From Prorocentrum cordatum (Eukaryota > Sar > Dinophyceae > Prorocentrales > Prorocentraceae): a stretch of 62,500 nt of DNA. Below are positions 1 to 11,066 of this stretch, piece by piece. A program made the position numbers and the translations under genes. Under the pieces are notes generated by a model. That model made no database searches, had not been told where the DNA came from, and saw only the letters and a program-made list of their open reading frames with translations. The DNA is taken from positions 42,501-105,000 of the forward strand of contig CAUYUJ010000932.1 in NCBI GenBank assembly GCA_963575745.1. The letters are read 5' to 3'. Numbering within the stretch: position 1 is the first letter of the stretch; every line of letters starts with the position of its first letter.

Positions 1-165
1 TGGCTACGGACGGAGGAGGAGGAGGAGGAGGAGGAGGAGAAGGAGGAGGAAGAAAACGAGGGAGGAGGGAGGGAGGAGGGAGGTGGAGGAGGAGGGGGAG
101 GGAGGAGGGAGGGAGGGAGGGAGGGAGGGAGGGAGGAAGGGAATTGGGAGGGACGTAGGGACACG
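1..165 (+). repeat. GGA/GGGA purine microsatellite
   Basis: Degenerate GGA, GGAG and GGGA units form an almost pure purine strand. Open frames across it encode only Arg/Gly/Glu or Pro/Ser/Leu runs and are not treated as genes. Confidence 0.9.
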
Positions 166-302
166 TGGGGATGGGGATCGGTTGCACGGTTCTCGTGAGG
201 CCGCGGGCCCCATCACGGGCTCGCTGCTCGCGCAGTCCGTGGCCCTGCGCCTGCGCCAGGGGATCGGGGGGTGGCGGCGGTGCTCCTTGCCTGCAAACCT
301 CT

Positions 303-304
303 TG

Positions 305-338
<34 letters not shown>

Positions 339-375
339 GGTCGTGGTGGTGGTGGTGGTGGTCGTCGTCCTCGTC
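303..375 (+). repeat. GTC/GTG trinucleotide array
   Basis: A perfect GTC run passes into GTG and back to GTC. The flanks (166-302 and 376-860) are unique sequence in which no protein family is recognised. An AT-richer patch lies at about 510-640. Confidence 0.85.
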
Positions 376-860
376 TTTGTGTACCTGCCCCTCCTCTGAC
401 CCTGGTTGTGGTGTCCCGTCGGTGCCCCCCTCTCATCTCGGGCTCCTCCCCCTGGCTGGTTCTGTGACTAATAAACACAAGCCTCCCTCCTAGAAGTCGG
501 GTTTGGGAGCATGTATTTAGCTTTACACTTAGCACACTTCTCCATGCAAATAATGATTATCAAATAAACTATAACTGTACGAGTGAGCCATCCGCAGTTT
601 CGCCGTATAGAAGTTTATACTGACACACGCATGGCTTAATCTTTGAGACAAGCATATGACTACTGGCAGGGTCAACCAGGTTTGTACTCAACCACTGAGC
701 CCTGGCACGCCGAAGCGTACCAGAGGCAGCAGCGTACCAGAGGCAGCAGTCTTGCACTCGAGCAGTCGACCAGAGAATCCAGCAACACATGGCGACAAGC
801 GCCACCGGTGCAATCAATCAGAGCTTACTCTGCGACGCTGACGCGCCAGGCACGGAAAAC
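376..860. other. Unique sequence, no gene seen
   Basis: Moderately complex sequence with a direct repeat of about 17 bp at 715-750 built on GTACCAGAGGCAGCAG. No recognisable coding frame or RNA structure is evident. Confidence 0.5.
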
Positions 861-863
861 TGG

Positions 864-1440
864 CGTGTCCCTCTTCTTTCCTTCCTCTCTCTCCTTATCT
901 CCCCTCCACGTCCTTCTTTCCCATCCCCTTCCCCTCCACCCTTCCCTGCGTCTTCCTCCCTATTCCTTGTCCCCCCCATCCCCCCTCTTCCTCCCCATAT
1001 TCCTTTGTTCTCTTCCTTCACCCTCCCCCGTCCTTCCCCTCTACAATTACACATCGTCAGCATTATTCGCGTCTCTCCCCGTGACTCCGTCCGGAAAGTC
1101 TGCAGCCCTCTGCGCGTGTTGTTCTTTGACGCACATGATGTCAAACGTTGCTTTCCTTGGGTCTTTTTTTACAATCCGATTGTTGTCGGTGTTTTTTACA
1201 TGGTGCTGCCACTGCAGCGTGGGTCTTATTTTTGGTTTCGGCGCTTCTCTCCCGTCGTTCAGACTGGCGCTCTCGTCCCTGCGCGGGCCACTTTTCTGGA
1301 CCCGATTCCTCTTTCATCGTTGTCGCCCTCCTCGTTTCCCCTTCTTCGCCTTCCCCTCGTCCTTCTCCCATTCCCTCCCTTCCCCTCGCCCTCTTGCTTG
1401 AGTGGCCCTTTCACTGGTCGGCCAGCCCGCTTCGCCATCT
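864..1440 (+). repeat. Pyrimidine-rich (CT) tract with a short complex interruption
   Basis: Positions 864-1050 and 1300-1400 are strongly CT-biased. The stretch between (1050-1290) is ordinary sequence. Long open frames on both strands result from the strand bias and show no domain. Confidence 0.6.
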
Positions 1441-1812
1441 GGGGGCCGATGAGATTGCAGTGCGCGGAGGAGGAGGAGGAGGACGAGGATGAGGAAAACA
1501 CGAGGAACTCCAGGATGTGTGCTGTAGTCAGCCTCCTCTCCCACGTGCCCTCGTCACACGTCCCTACAATATTTCATGGTGCTCGGGCGAGAGCTCTGTT
1601 CTGAATATGATCCGCCCTTCATCCTTTCAGATGTAAAGCATGCAAGTAGAGGGAGGATTATTATACGAGTCAGGGAAGTGCCTGGCGAGAGCCGCGTTGT
1701 CAAAGGAGCTGGCCTCACCCCGTTATTGCTCAACTGTAAACTTCTTTCCCGCACTCGAGGAAGTGTTAAGCGGAAACCCCATATTGAATGCAAGCCGCCC
1801 TCTTGTCCGTAC

Positions 1813-2042
1813 GATGATTGCGAAGGCCTTTCGGCCAGTGCCGCCGATCCTGAGCGGGGACGACGACGACGACGGCGACGCCGAATTTCGAGACGACTGC
1901 GAGCGAGGCTGAGGTGAGATCTACCCTTCCAACACGGACCACTCTATTGCGAAGGCCTTTGCGGCAGCTGCCGCAGACCCTGCAGGGGGACTGCGACGAC
2001 GACGACGGCGACGGCGACGGCGACGGCGACGCTGACGCCATG
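1813..2042 (+). repeat. Tandem duplication of about 132 bp ending in GAC/GGC arrays
   Basis: Two copies start with ATTGCGAAGGCCTTT (at about 1817 and 1948), continue through a related GC-rich stretch and end in GAC/GGC units. In one frame both read IAKAF followed by Asp/Gly runs, so this could be a relic of coding sequence. That reading is speculative. Confidence 0.6.
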
Positions 2043-2159
2043 GGGCCGAAGCCTTCTCCCAGGGAGGGGTGGGGTGCTCCACCATTGGCGGGGGGCACAG
2101 CCCCCCCGACCCCGGAGGACCCCCCCCCCCTGTCCCCTCTTGGACCTCCCCCCCGATGG

Positions 2160-2420
2160 TAGGAGGAGGAGGAGGAGGAGGAGAGGAGGAGGAGGAGGAG
2201 GAGGAGGAGGAGGAGGAGGAGGAGGAGGAGGAGGAGGAGGAGGAGGAGGAGGAGGAGGAGGAGGGAGGAGGAGGAGGAGGAGGAGGAGGAGGAGGAGGAG
2301 GAGGAGGAGGAGGAGGAGGAGGAGGAGGAGGAGGAGGAGGAGGAGGAGGAGGAGGAGGAGGAGGAGCGGAGGAGGAGGAGGAGGAGGAGGGGGAGGAGGG
2401 GGAGGAGAGAGGAGGAAGAG
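2160..2420 (+). repeat. (GGA)n array
   Basis: About 250 bp of nearly perfect GGA. It gives poly-Glu, poly-Gly and poly-Arg on the plus strand and poly-Pro, poly-Ser and poly-Leu on the minus strand. A degenerate GGA/GAC extension continues at about 2680-2800. Confidence 0.95.
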
Positions 2421-3479
2421 GTGCAGAGGAACGAGAATTATGCACATACACCGACAGCAGTTGGAGCAGTCTGCGGCGAGCGCGCGGGGCGCGGGGCGCC
2501 GAGGCGAGGGCCGCGTTCGGCAAAAAGACCGCCCTCCGCCCGCGCCGCTGCGGTGCCCCTCGAGGCCTCGGCGCCGTGAGTGGCGAGGAAGCCTCGGGCG
2601 AGGAAGCCCCGGGCCGCCTGGCCGACGCTTGAAGAGGTGGTGCGGCGAGGCGGGGCGATCAATGGGTCCGTGAGAGGAGTGAGGAGGAGGAGGCGGAGGA
2701 GGAGGAGGTCGAGGGCGAGGACGAGGAGGAGGGCTGCCCGGGACGAGGCCGAGGACGAGGACGAGGACGACGCGGGCGAGGGCGAGGGCGAGGACGACGG
2801 GGGGGAGGACCACGTTCACGTGCGTGCTGGACTGCTGCGAGTCGTCCACCCTCTTCCGCGGCCTGCGGCACATGCTGCGGCCGCCCCCGCTCACCGGTCG
2901 GGAGGGCCGGGAAGGTTGGGAGTGCGAGGGGATGTGAGGAGAGAAGGAATGAGGGCATACAGTCGGGGCCCTGAAGAAGGAACCCTTTTCGTTGGGGAGG
3001 GGCTCCGTGTTCCTTGATTGTTTCGCAGCTTGCCCTAGGTTTTCCTTAGGTTTTCGATGGGAAATCGGACTTTAACTGATGGGAAAAGGGGCCTCGTTCC
3101 TTATTTAGGGTTCCTTAGGTCAACGCCTCGACTGTACATGCCTGGCCTTGCAGATGTCAAGGCTTATGGTAGTATCGATGACCCCCATGACTGCGGTCGT
3201 CGAGGATAGGAAGGATGGCCACTTGTGATACTGGCACCGACGACGACACTGACGACGACGATGCAGAACAGGTAGGGCATGCGCAACCGAGGAAGGGAGA
3301 GTGTGATGAAAGAGAGGGGGAGAGAGACAGAGAGAGAGAGAGAGAGAGATGGAGAAATAAATAATTCTTGACGCTTCGCATAGCCTCAACAGCCCATCCA
3401 GAAACATATCGCCAGGCGAGTTGCCTTGATCAGGGAAGTGTAGAAGCATGCGGTATAACAGCCGCCTTGGAAGTGCTTT
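2421..3479. other. GC-rich then AT-balanced unique sequence, no gene assigned
   Basis: Positions 2421-2940 are very GC-rich with long spurious frames. Positions 2960-3480 contain a short GA dinucleotide run (3325-3350) and tandem TTCCTTAGG words near 3030-3120. No protein family is recognised. Confidence 0.45.
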
Positions 3480-4060
3480 CTCGGAGGTCTCTCGGAGCCA
3501 TCTTGGATCTCTCTTGGGGTCCTGTCGGAGCCACTTGGGGCACTCTTGGGGCTTTTCTAGGGTCTAGTTGCCCTCTTGGGGCTCTTGGGGCGGTCTGGGA
3601 GGCCTCTTGAGGCAGTTTTGGGCACACTGTTCAAACAAAGGGGGGCTCATAAATTCAGCCCCCCCCCCCTCGGAGGCTCAAACATGACGTCTTTGGGCCG
3701 TCTTGACGCGCTCTTGGGGCGCTCTTCGGCGCTTTGGGGGGCCCTCTTGGGGCCCTCTTGGGCCCTTCTTGGGGCTCTCTTGGGCCGTCTACGGGCCTCC
3801 GTAAGGCCTCAAGAGCCCATCGGAAGCGAAAAGGCGAGAAGGCAACAAACATTGATTTTCTTTTGGCTTTCGAGCCATTTTGGCCTCTTGGGATCTCTGG
3901 AGAGCTCGGAGGGCACTTGAAAACGTCTTGGGGCTGTCTTGAAGCCTCTTGGATGTGTGTCGGGGGCTATCTTGAGCCATCTTGAGGTATCTTGAGCCAT
4001 CTTGGATGACATCATGGGCTCTCTGAGACCCTCTTGGAGCCATCTTTGGCCAACTTGGAC
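3480..4060 (+). repeat. Family B array (CTTGGGGC-type minisatellite), first copy
   Basis: Short words of the form GGCCNTCTTGGG repeat every 12-15 bp. They give open frames rich in Leu-Gly-Pro-Ser-Trp on plus and Pro-Arg-Gln-Asp-Gly on minus. A spacer at about 3815-3895 (CATCGGAAGCGAAAAGGCGA) matches the spacer of the array at 10.2 kb. The frames are products of the repeat, not genes. Confidence 0.85.
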
Positions 4061-4455
4061 GCTCTAACCCCTCCGTCCCCCCCAGGCCCAGGGGAGGGGG
4101 TATGGGGGAGGAGTAAACCTCTCCCCCGAGCAGATGGGATTAGAGAGGGGAAATGAAGGAAGGGGAGCTGATGTAGGAGAGCCGTGTTGATTACCTCCGA
4201 CACGGTGAGGGTTATACGTAGTACCGAATTCGTAGCGGCAGCTACCACACTCCCAATCCTTCTCATCTCTGCAGCGCTGGCCAGAACATTACGGTGCTGG
4301 TGTTTGTTTCTCCGTGCTGCGTGGAGGCAGGACCGTAACATCGAAGTGTATTGGAGTGAGATTTCCCTAATTAAAGCTGTGCGTAGCCCGCCTAGCTTTT
4401 AGCGGAAGAGGTTCGCTCTCGCCCCGCAGATCAAAACAAGTGTATTAGAGTGAGA
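4061..4455. other. Unique sequence between two family B arrays
   Basis: No coding frame of recognisable type. The sequence includes a short GGGGAGGGGGTATGGGGGAG-like G-rich patch near 4090, resembling the patch that follows the B array at 10.5 kb. Confidence 0.4.
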
Positions 4456-5160
4456 TGTGCCATCTTTCTCTCGTGGCCTTCGGCCCATACCGTCACCGTG
4501 CCTGGGTTGTGGACATGAAGCCTATGTGATGCTACGCTGGGGTCTCGTGGGAGGCTTCCCGGAGGCCTCTTGGAGGCTGTCTGGAGGCCTCTTGGGGACC
4601 GTTTTTTGGGGCCTCTCGGGGGCCGCTTTTGGGGCCTCTTGGGGGGCCTCTTTGGGCCTCTTTGGGGGCTCTTGGGGTCTCCTGGGCGCCTCTTGGGGCC
4701 TCCTTGGGGCTTATTGGGTGGAAGGCTCGGATTTTCGGTTCGTTTTCCCTCTCTTGGGCTCGTTTCGGGGCCGTCTTGGGGCCCTCTTGGGCCGTCTTGG
4801 GCTCCTCTTGGACTTGTCTTGGGGCGCTCTAAGACCGTCTTGGGGCCCTCTTGGAGGCCTCTTGGGCCATTTTGGGGTGGTCTGGGGGTCCTCTTGGGCC
4901 GTCCTGGAGCGTGGGGAACCCGAAAAGGCGAAAACACCAAAATCTTTGAAAATCCTCCGGAACATGAAAAAATCCTGCCTCTAGGGAGGCCTGTTGGATA
5001 CCTCTTTGGCCGCCGTCTTGGAGGCCAATTGGACCATGTTGGGACCATCCTGGGTGTCTTGGAAGGATCTTTCTGCGACTTGGGGCCCTCTTGGACCGTC
5101 TGTGGGGCCCTCTTGGCCTGTCTTCGGGCCGTCTTGGGTCCGAAAAGTTTCATGCGAGAA
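4456..5160 (+). repeat. Family B array, second copy with leader
   Basis: It opens with a leader (GTGGCCTTCGGCCCATACCG, about 4474) that recurs at about 17,307 in front of another B array. The body is the same CTTGGGGCC minisatellite, with an A-rich spacer at about 4925-4975 (GAAAAGGCGAAAACACC) related to the other B spacers. Confidence 0.85.
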
Positions 5161-5380
5161 CACTTCCCGGAGCCCAGGGGGTACGCGACAAGCCAAGAGA
5201 TTTCGGAATTTGGGGTCCGGGCCCCTTACCTCAGGATTGAGGACTGACGCTCCAGAGGCAAAAAACCCGAGGACACGCCCACTCCGTGCCCAGCGGCACG
5301 GTGGCGGATATATGTCAGCCATCGTGGACCCCAAACGCTGTGTTTCTAGCAGTAGGTGGTATCCAGGTGGAGCAATCTAT
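5161..5380. other. Transition from family B to family C
   Basis: Unique GC-rich sequence with no gene recognised. Confidence 0.35.
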
Positions 5381-5490
5381 GTGGTGCAATTCGCTTGCCG
5401 AACTTGAAGTTGTCAACTCCACTGCCCGCGCAATCATCCCACCCACCCAACCGCAACTTGGTTTGCAAAACCCATGCGGGACCGAGCACA
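5381..5490 (+). repeat. Family C block, copy 1
   Basis: It contains GTTGTCAACTCCACTGCCCG followed by a CCCACCCACCCAACCGCAAC segment. Matching blocks lie at about 7,340-7,410, 8,850-9,110 and 13,885-14,125. It sits directly upstream of a GAC array. Confidence 0.85.
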
Positions 5491-5564
5491 GATATCGCTC
5501 CGGGGTCGTCTTGGAGCCCTCGGGGGCGTCTCAAGAGCGCCCCAAGAAGGCCGGAGAAGCAAGA

Positions 5565-5573
5565 CGGCCGACG

Positions 5574-5606
<33 letters not shown>

Positions 5607-6121
5607 ACGACGACGACGACGTCGACGTCGACGACGACAAAGGCGACGACGCCGACGCCGACGACGACGACGAAGACGACGACGACGTCGCCAATGAAGA
5701 CGACGACGAGGGAGGAGGGAGGACGACGACGGCGACAACGACGACAACGACGACAACGACGACAACGAGGGAGGAGGGAGGACGGCGACGACGCGAACGA
5801 CGAAGAAGGAGGAAGGACGGCGACGCCGACGACGACAACGACGAGGGAGGAGGGAAGACGACGACGAGACGACGACGACAACGACGACGACGACGGCGAC
5901 GAAATAGGAGGGACGACGACGAGACGCCGACGACGGACGACGACGACGACGGGAGGAGGAGGAAGGACGACCACGGCGACAACGACGACGGAAACGACCA
6001 CGACGCCAAAGAGGACGACGACGACGAACACGAGGAAAGACACAGGACGACGTAGGCGACGACGACGACGACGACGCGGGAGGAGGGAGGACGGCGACGA
6101 CGACGACGACGATGACGACGC
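5565..6121 (+). repeat. (GAC)n array with GGGAGGAGGG interruptions
   Basis: GAC units are interrupted several times by GAGGGAGGAGGGA. The Asp-rich, Thr-rich and Arg-rich frames over it have no domain and are not called. Confidence 0.9.
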
Positions 6122-6380
6122 CGCAAGAGCGCGCGCACGCTTTTGTTGAAAATCCGTGTTGCGAAACCTTGTGTTTTTGTAGGTTTTTTGGACGCGCGAT
6201 TTTGAAATCCTTCCGAAACCGATGGGTTTTGAAGGTTTTCGGCGTACGCGCGCGACGACGCGCGCGTCTGCAATTCGTCCCATTTATTGCAGAGGGTTCT
6301 CGCGACGGCACACGCGCAAAGGCGTTCGACATGCGCGCGCGCGACGCCCGCTTGGTAGCATGTTGTGAAAATATTGAAAA
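6122..6380 (+). repeat. Family D block, copy 1 (interrupted by element E)
   Basis: It starts GCAAGAGCGCGCGCACGC, then TTGTTGAAAATCCGTGTTGC, then a CG-rich palindromic core near 6249-6272 (CGCGCGCGACGACGCGCGCG) and a TTGGTAGCATGTTGTGAAAA end. Several further copies lie in 6.9-13.7 kb and one more at 18.4 kb. Element E interrupts it at 6381. Confidence 0.85.
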
Positions 6381-6909
6381 ATTATCCCAGTGCGACCCTA
6401 CCTAGGAGTTGGAGCCTCTAGGAAAGCAACATTAGCAGGAGCGGTAAACGCCGTCCTCCTCCTTCTCCTCATCGTCGTAGTTGTAGCAGTAGCGGTAGTA
6501 GTAGCAATAGTGGATGCTGTGCTGCGCTATGTTTTGCTATGCTATGCTCTGCTCTGCTCTGCTATGCTATGCTGCGCAATGCTATGCTGGGCTAGGCTAG
6601 GCTATGCTATGCTATGCTGTACTGCGCTATGCTATGCTGCGCTATGCTATGCTATGCTGTGCTGTGCTGTGCTATGCTATGCTATGCTTTTGCTTTGCCT
6701 TCGCTTTTGCCTTCGCTTTTGCCTTTGCTTTTGCTTTTGCTTGGCACCCAGGGAGCGCAACTGGGGGAACCGCGCGTTTGCTTTTACCTTTGCTGTTGCT
6801 TTTGCTTGGCTCCCAGGGGACTGGGGGAACCGCCCGGGGCGGTGTGCACTGCCCGGCCCCTTTAAGCCAACAGAGTAAGAACCCTTCTAGGCAGAGCCTA
6901 GGTAGGGAA
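6381..6909. mobile_element. Element E copy 1, inverted-repeat-ended insertion in family D
   Basis: The left edge reads ATTATCCCAGTGCGACCCTA and the right edge ends CCTAGGTAGGGAA. The 11-bp CCCTACCTAGG (6396-6406) is the exact inverse of 6897-6907. The interior has AGT units, TATGC-type pentamers (about 6530-6690) and GCTTTTGC repeats, then two CTGGGGGAACCGC blocks. No ORF of any transposase family is visible, so it is non-autonomous. The interruption can be read against an uninterrupted D copy at about 8,390-8,440. No clear target duplication is seen. Confidence 0.7.
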
Positions 6910-7340
6910 CCAATGGTTATGTTAAGATTTCGCAAGAGCTCGCGCGTAAGCTTTTTTTAGCAAATCAGTGTTACGAAACCCTGTGTTTTTGTATGTTTTT
7001 TTGGAAACTCGATTGCGAAATCCTTCCGGCACCGAAGGTTTTTGAAGGATTTCGGCATGCGCGCGCGACGACGCGCGCGTGTGCACTTCTTCCCATTTTT
7101 TGGAAGGGATTGGTGAACAAGTGTTATGTTAGAACAAAATCTGTCACCGCATAGTGTTTTTTACAAGGGAACCTCAGGGGGGGGAACCCAGTTGGCCTGG
7201 GAGATTTTGATTTCATTTTTAGGATGGACATGTGGTCATAATCATATGTGATTTAAATATCCGAAAGGGGGGCGATAACGCCGGGGGGGGTAGAGTCTAT
7301 TCTTTTTTTGAAAGGAGTATTGATTTTTACCCATGATGTG
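6910..7340 (+). repeat. Family D block, copy 2, running into the family C leader
   Basis: It resumes D after element E (TTAAGATTTCGCAAGAGC), with the palindromic core at about 7056-7080. It then continues through a segment (ACCTCAGGGGG, GGGGGCGATAACGCCGGGGG) that recurs at about 8,695-8,870. This shows that D and C belong to one larger repeated unit. Confidence 0.8.
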
Positions 7341-7415
7341 GCACATCTCATGCTCTTATAAACATCCCACTCACCCACCCGCAACTTGGTTTGCAAAACC
7401 TCGAGACCGTGACGG
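7341..7415 (+). repeat. Family C block, copy 2 (short)
   Basis: It retains the CCCACTCACCCACCCGCAAC and TTGGTTTGCAAAACC portions of family C, again immediately 5' of a GAC array. Confidence 0.75.
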
Positions 7416-7439
7416 TAGGGTCCACATGGCACTTGGCAA

Positions 7440-7584
7440 CGACACCGGCGCCGACGACGACGACGACAACGCCGACGACGACTACGACGACACCGACAAC
7501 GTCCCCGACGACTTCGACGACGACAACGACGACGACAATGACGACGACGACACCGACGACGACGACGACGACGCCAACGCCGAC

Positions 7585-7615
<31 letters not shown>

Positions 7616-7913
7616 CCGACGACGACGACGACGTCGACGGCGCCGACGACGACGTCGACGACGACGACGACGACGGCGGCGACGACGACGACGACGCCGA
7701 CGTCGACGACGACGACGACGGCGCCGACGCCGACGCCTACGCCGACGACGACGACGTCGCAAACGAAGACGACGACGACAAGCGAGGAGGGAGCACGACG
7801 GCGGCGACATCGACGACAACGACGAGGGAGGAGGGAGGACGGCGACGACGCGATCGACGCAGAAGGAGGGAGGACGGCGTTGCCGACGACGACAACGACG
7901 AGGGAGGAGGGAA

Positions 7914-7948
<35 letters not shown>

Positions 7949-8145
7949 CGACGAAATAGGAGGGACGACGACGAGACGCCGACGACGGACGACGACGACG
8001 ACGAGGGAGGAGGATGAAGGACGACCACGGCGACCACGACAACGGAAACGACCACGATGCCAAAGAGGACGACGAGGACGAACACAAGGAAAGACAGAGG
8101 ACGACGTAGGCGACGACGACGACGACGAGGACGACGACGACGACG
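7440..8145 (+). repeat. (GAC)n array, second large copy
   Basis: About 700 bp of GAC with GCC, GTC and AAC variants and the same GAGGGAGGAGGGAGGACG interruptions as the array at 5.6-6.1 kb. Its 3' half is nearly the same as that array, so the two are copies rather than independent expansions. Confidence 0.9.
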
Positions 8146-8790
8146 CAAGAGCGCGCGCGCACGCTTTTGTTGAAAATCCGTGTTGCGAAGCCTTGTGTTA
8201 TTGTAGGTTTTTTGGACACGCGACTTTAAATTCTTTCCGCAACCGATGGTCTTTGAAGGATTTCGGCATACGCGTGCGACGACGCGCGCGTCTGCACTTC
8301 GTCTTTTTTTTTGCAAAGGATTCCCGCGACGGCACACGCGCAAGAGCGTTCGACAGATTTTGACATGCGCGCGCGCGAAGCCCGTTTGGTAGCATTTTGT
8401 GAAAATCTTGAAACACCTATGGTTTTCTTAAGATTTCGCAAGAGCTCGCGCGTAATTTTTGTTATTTGTTTTGTTTTTTGGTGTGATCAACTCAGTATTG
8501 CGAGCCCTGTGTTTTGTCAGGTTTTTTTGAAACTCGATTACGAAATCCTTCCGACACCGAAGGTTTTTGGAGGATTCCGGCATGCGCGCGCGACGGCGCG
8601 CGCGTGTACACTTCGTCCCGTTTTTTGCAAGGGGTTCGTGAAAACGTGTTATGTTAGAGCAAAAGATGTCCCCGCGTATTGTTTTTTCAAGGGAACCTCA
8701 GAGGGGGTGGATACGGGCCCCCCTGAGGATTCATAGTCAGGATGGACATGTGGTCAGAAGCGTATATGATTTTCATACCCGAAAGGGGGG
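8146..8790 (+). repeat. Family D, two consecutive copies
   Basis: Copy 3 (8146-8420) and copy 4 (8430-8650) each carry the TTGAAAATCCGTGTTGCGA-like stretch and the CG palindrome (about 8272-8290 and 8584-8604). The junction at about 8395-8440 preserves the uninterrupted site where element E sits in copy 1. Confidence 0.8.
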
Positions 8791-9110
8791 GGCGATAACG
8801 CCGGGGGGGGGGGGGTAGAGTCTATTCTCTTTTTAGAAATGAGAATTCACCCAGCCGAGTTTGGAGTTGTCAACTCCACTGCCCGCGCAATCATCCCACC
8901 CAACCACCCGCAACATGGTTTGCAAAACCCATGCGGCGGCGATTGCGATGACTGCTCGGCGCTGGCTGGCGCATCGCTGTGGCCATGCTAGCGCGCATGC
9001 TCGCGCGCAAAGCGGCCAGCTTGTTTGGCGCGACCGTCGCGGCCGCGGTGGCGCTGACCGCTGGGCGCTTCCCAGCGTGAGCTTCAGGGCGAGTCGGCGA
9101 CTTGGGCAGG
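8791..9110 (+). repeat. Family C block, copy 3 (long)
   Basis: It includes the GATAACGCCGGGGG leader, the GTTGTCAACTCCACTGCCCG core and a downstream extension (GCGATTGCGATGACTGCT onward) that is shared with copy 4 at 13.9-14.1 kb. Confidence 0.85.
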
Positions 9111-9560
9111 CGCGGCATCATTGCAACGTGGGCAACGGTAGACACGAGGATAGTGTAGTAGTTCTGTTGGTGACGTTGATGACAACGACGGCACGGCCGG
9201 TGACGTCGCCGATGCTGCTCACGCCAACGACGGTGACGGCGTCCTCGCGTCGGTGGTGAAGGCTTTCGAATTCGACATGCGCGCGCGGCCGACGCGCGAG
9301 AGTGGCCCGCATGTTGTTATTTTATACGGAACGTGCCCCCGAACACGCGCGCAAAGGGTGTCCAAATGATGTCGACATGCGGCGCGAAAGGCCCGTCTGG
9401 TTGAACTTAATGAGCAGGTTGAAGAACTTATCGTTTCCCCACGAATTCGCAGGAGCGCGAGCGCAAGCATTTTTGAACACTGATGTTGCAAAACCGTGTT
9501 TGTTAAAATGTTTTTTCGGGGCACCCGATTTTTTTATCTCCCTGTGAATCCCTCGTATTT
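9111..9560 (+). repeat. Degenerate GAC stretch followed by family D copy 5
   Basis: A decayed GAC/GACGGC stretch (9150-9240) leads into D sequence (ACATGCGCGCGCGG, GAATTCGCAGGAGCGCGAGC, TTTTTGAACACTGATGTTGC). The last of these is the uninterrupted version of the site occupied by element E copy 2. Confidence 0.75.
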
Positions 9561-9830
9561 GGAATTCTGGACGCTACGCGTGTCCCCGCCAGCACATCCA
9601 CAAACGATGCGTAGGGGAGCTGACGGAAGAAAGGAACAATAAACGCACATAGTGAAACCGAGCGGGCAATATCGGTGAATTAGGAGATCTTTTGCGGTGA
9701 AGGTTGCATGTGTTGCTGCTGGTGCTCTTGCTCCTGCTGGTACTGCTTCGGCTGCTGTTGTTGCTGGTGTTGCTGGTTCTCGACCAGCAGGATGACGAGG
9801 ACGAAAACCAGCAGAGTAGCCAGAAACATC
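9561..9830 (+). other. Unique leader with CTG/TTGCTG run
   Basis: Ordinary sequence, then CTGCTGGTGCTCTTGCTCCT-type units (9710-9785). No gene recognised. Confidence 0.4.
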
Positions 9831-10490
9831 TTGAATGCCTTTCGGGTGTCATTCGGAAGCCTTTTGGATGCCTCCTGGGGCGTCTTGGGGGTATCTTGGC
9901 GATCCGGGGGGCTCTTGGGCGTCTTGCGCGCCTCGGGGGGGGGGGGGAGGGCCTCTTTGGGCCGCGTGGGTCCTCTTGGGGGCCTCTTGGGAGCCTCCTG
10001 GGACCATCTTGGGGGCCTCCTGGGGCCTCCTGGGCGCCTCTTGGGGCCATCTTTCTTGGAGGAGATCGATCAAAGAAGACGGTGGTGGCAATTAGCGGTC
10101 CCCCTCGGGAGCCTCTAAAATCGCCTCTTGGACCCCTCTTGGAGCGCTCTTGGGCGCTCCTGGGGCCGTTTTGGGGCTCTCTTGGGCTCCTCTTGGGCCT
10201 CCTTGGCCCCTCTTGGAGCCATCTTGAGGCCTCGGACGGCCATCGGAAGCGAAACGGCGAGAAGGCACAAATCATTGGTTTTCCTTAGATGTTTTAAGGA
10301 TTTTGGCCTCTTGGAGGCCTCCTTGGGGGGCTATTTGGCCTCTTGGAGCCGTCTTGGGGCGGTCTTGGGGCCTCTTGGCGCATCTTCGGGGCCATCTTGA
10401 GGCATCTTAGGCTATCTCGAGCCATCTTGGAGCTCATCTTGGGCTCTCCGAAGCGCTCTTTGAGCCGTCTTGGGCCATCTTGGACGCTCT
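9831..10490 (+). repeat. Family B array, third copy
   Basis: CTTGGGGCCTCTTGGG minisatellite. A spacer with CATCGGAAGCGAAACGGCGA (about 10,241) matches the one near 3,818. The Leu/Gly/Trp frames come from the repeat. Confidence 0.85.
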
Positions 10491-10620
10491 GCCGACCAGC
10501 GGCCCCCCCCGTCCAGATCCAGGGGTGGGGGTGGGGGGAGGGATAAACCCCTCCCCGAAGAGGAAGAATGAGGGGTGGAAGAGGAAACTGCCTAAACCAC
10601 CTACGCCCAGAGGGCTGGTG
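10491..10620. other. G-rich linker
   Basis: CAGGGGTGGGGGTGGGGGGA-type stretch similar to the one following the first B array. No gene. Confidence 0.4.
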
Positions 10621-10840
10621 GGATTCCCTGCGAAGCCCTCGTTTTTTCAAGGATTTCCGCATGCGAGTGTGACGACGCGCGCGTATGCGCTTCGTCACAT
10701 TGTATATATGTATGTATACAACGTAAGCTATAATCAACAATGGAAGGGGTTCTTCCGACAGCCCGCGCGCAAGGGCTTTCGAGCGATTTCGACATGCGCG
10801 CGCGAGGGGCCCGCTTAGTAACATTGGATGAGCTTTTTTC
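10621..10840 (+). repeat. Family D block, copy 6
   Basis: It carries the TTTTTCAAGGATTTCCGCAT segment, GTGACGACGCGCGCGTATGC and the CGACATGCGCGCGCGAGGGG end of family D. Confidence 0.75.
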
Positions 10841-10865
10841 TTTGCTAGACAAACCCACGCGCGCA

Positions 10866-11020
10866 CATCTATCTATATTATACGTATATATATATATATA
10901 TATATGTATATGTGTGTACGTATATATATGTATATATGTATATATATATATAGACATATATATATATATATAGATACATATTCATGTTTGTGTGTATGTA
11001 TATATTTACCTATATATATA

Positions 11021-11066
<46 letters not shown>
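10866..11066 (+). repeat. TATA/TATG array followed by (GA)n
   Basis: TA and TATG/TATACG units (10,870-11,022), then an uninterrupted GA dinucleotide run (about 11,023-11,062). Confidence 0.9.

Noticed and set aside
2069-2673. Long open frames of poly-Gly, poly-Arg, poly-Pro or poly-Leu over the GGA array
   Set aside because: They are pure trinucleotide translation on both strands with no domain or start context. The same applies to all similar frames over GGA, GAC, GAT, TTG and TATG arrays.
3873-3884. AGCCATTTTGGC resembling the core of the dinoflagellate spliced leader
   Set aside because: Only 12 bases match. The leader start, the CTCAAG end and a following donor site are missing, and the match sits in a family B spacer.
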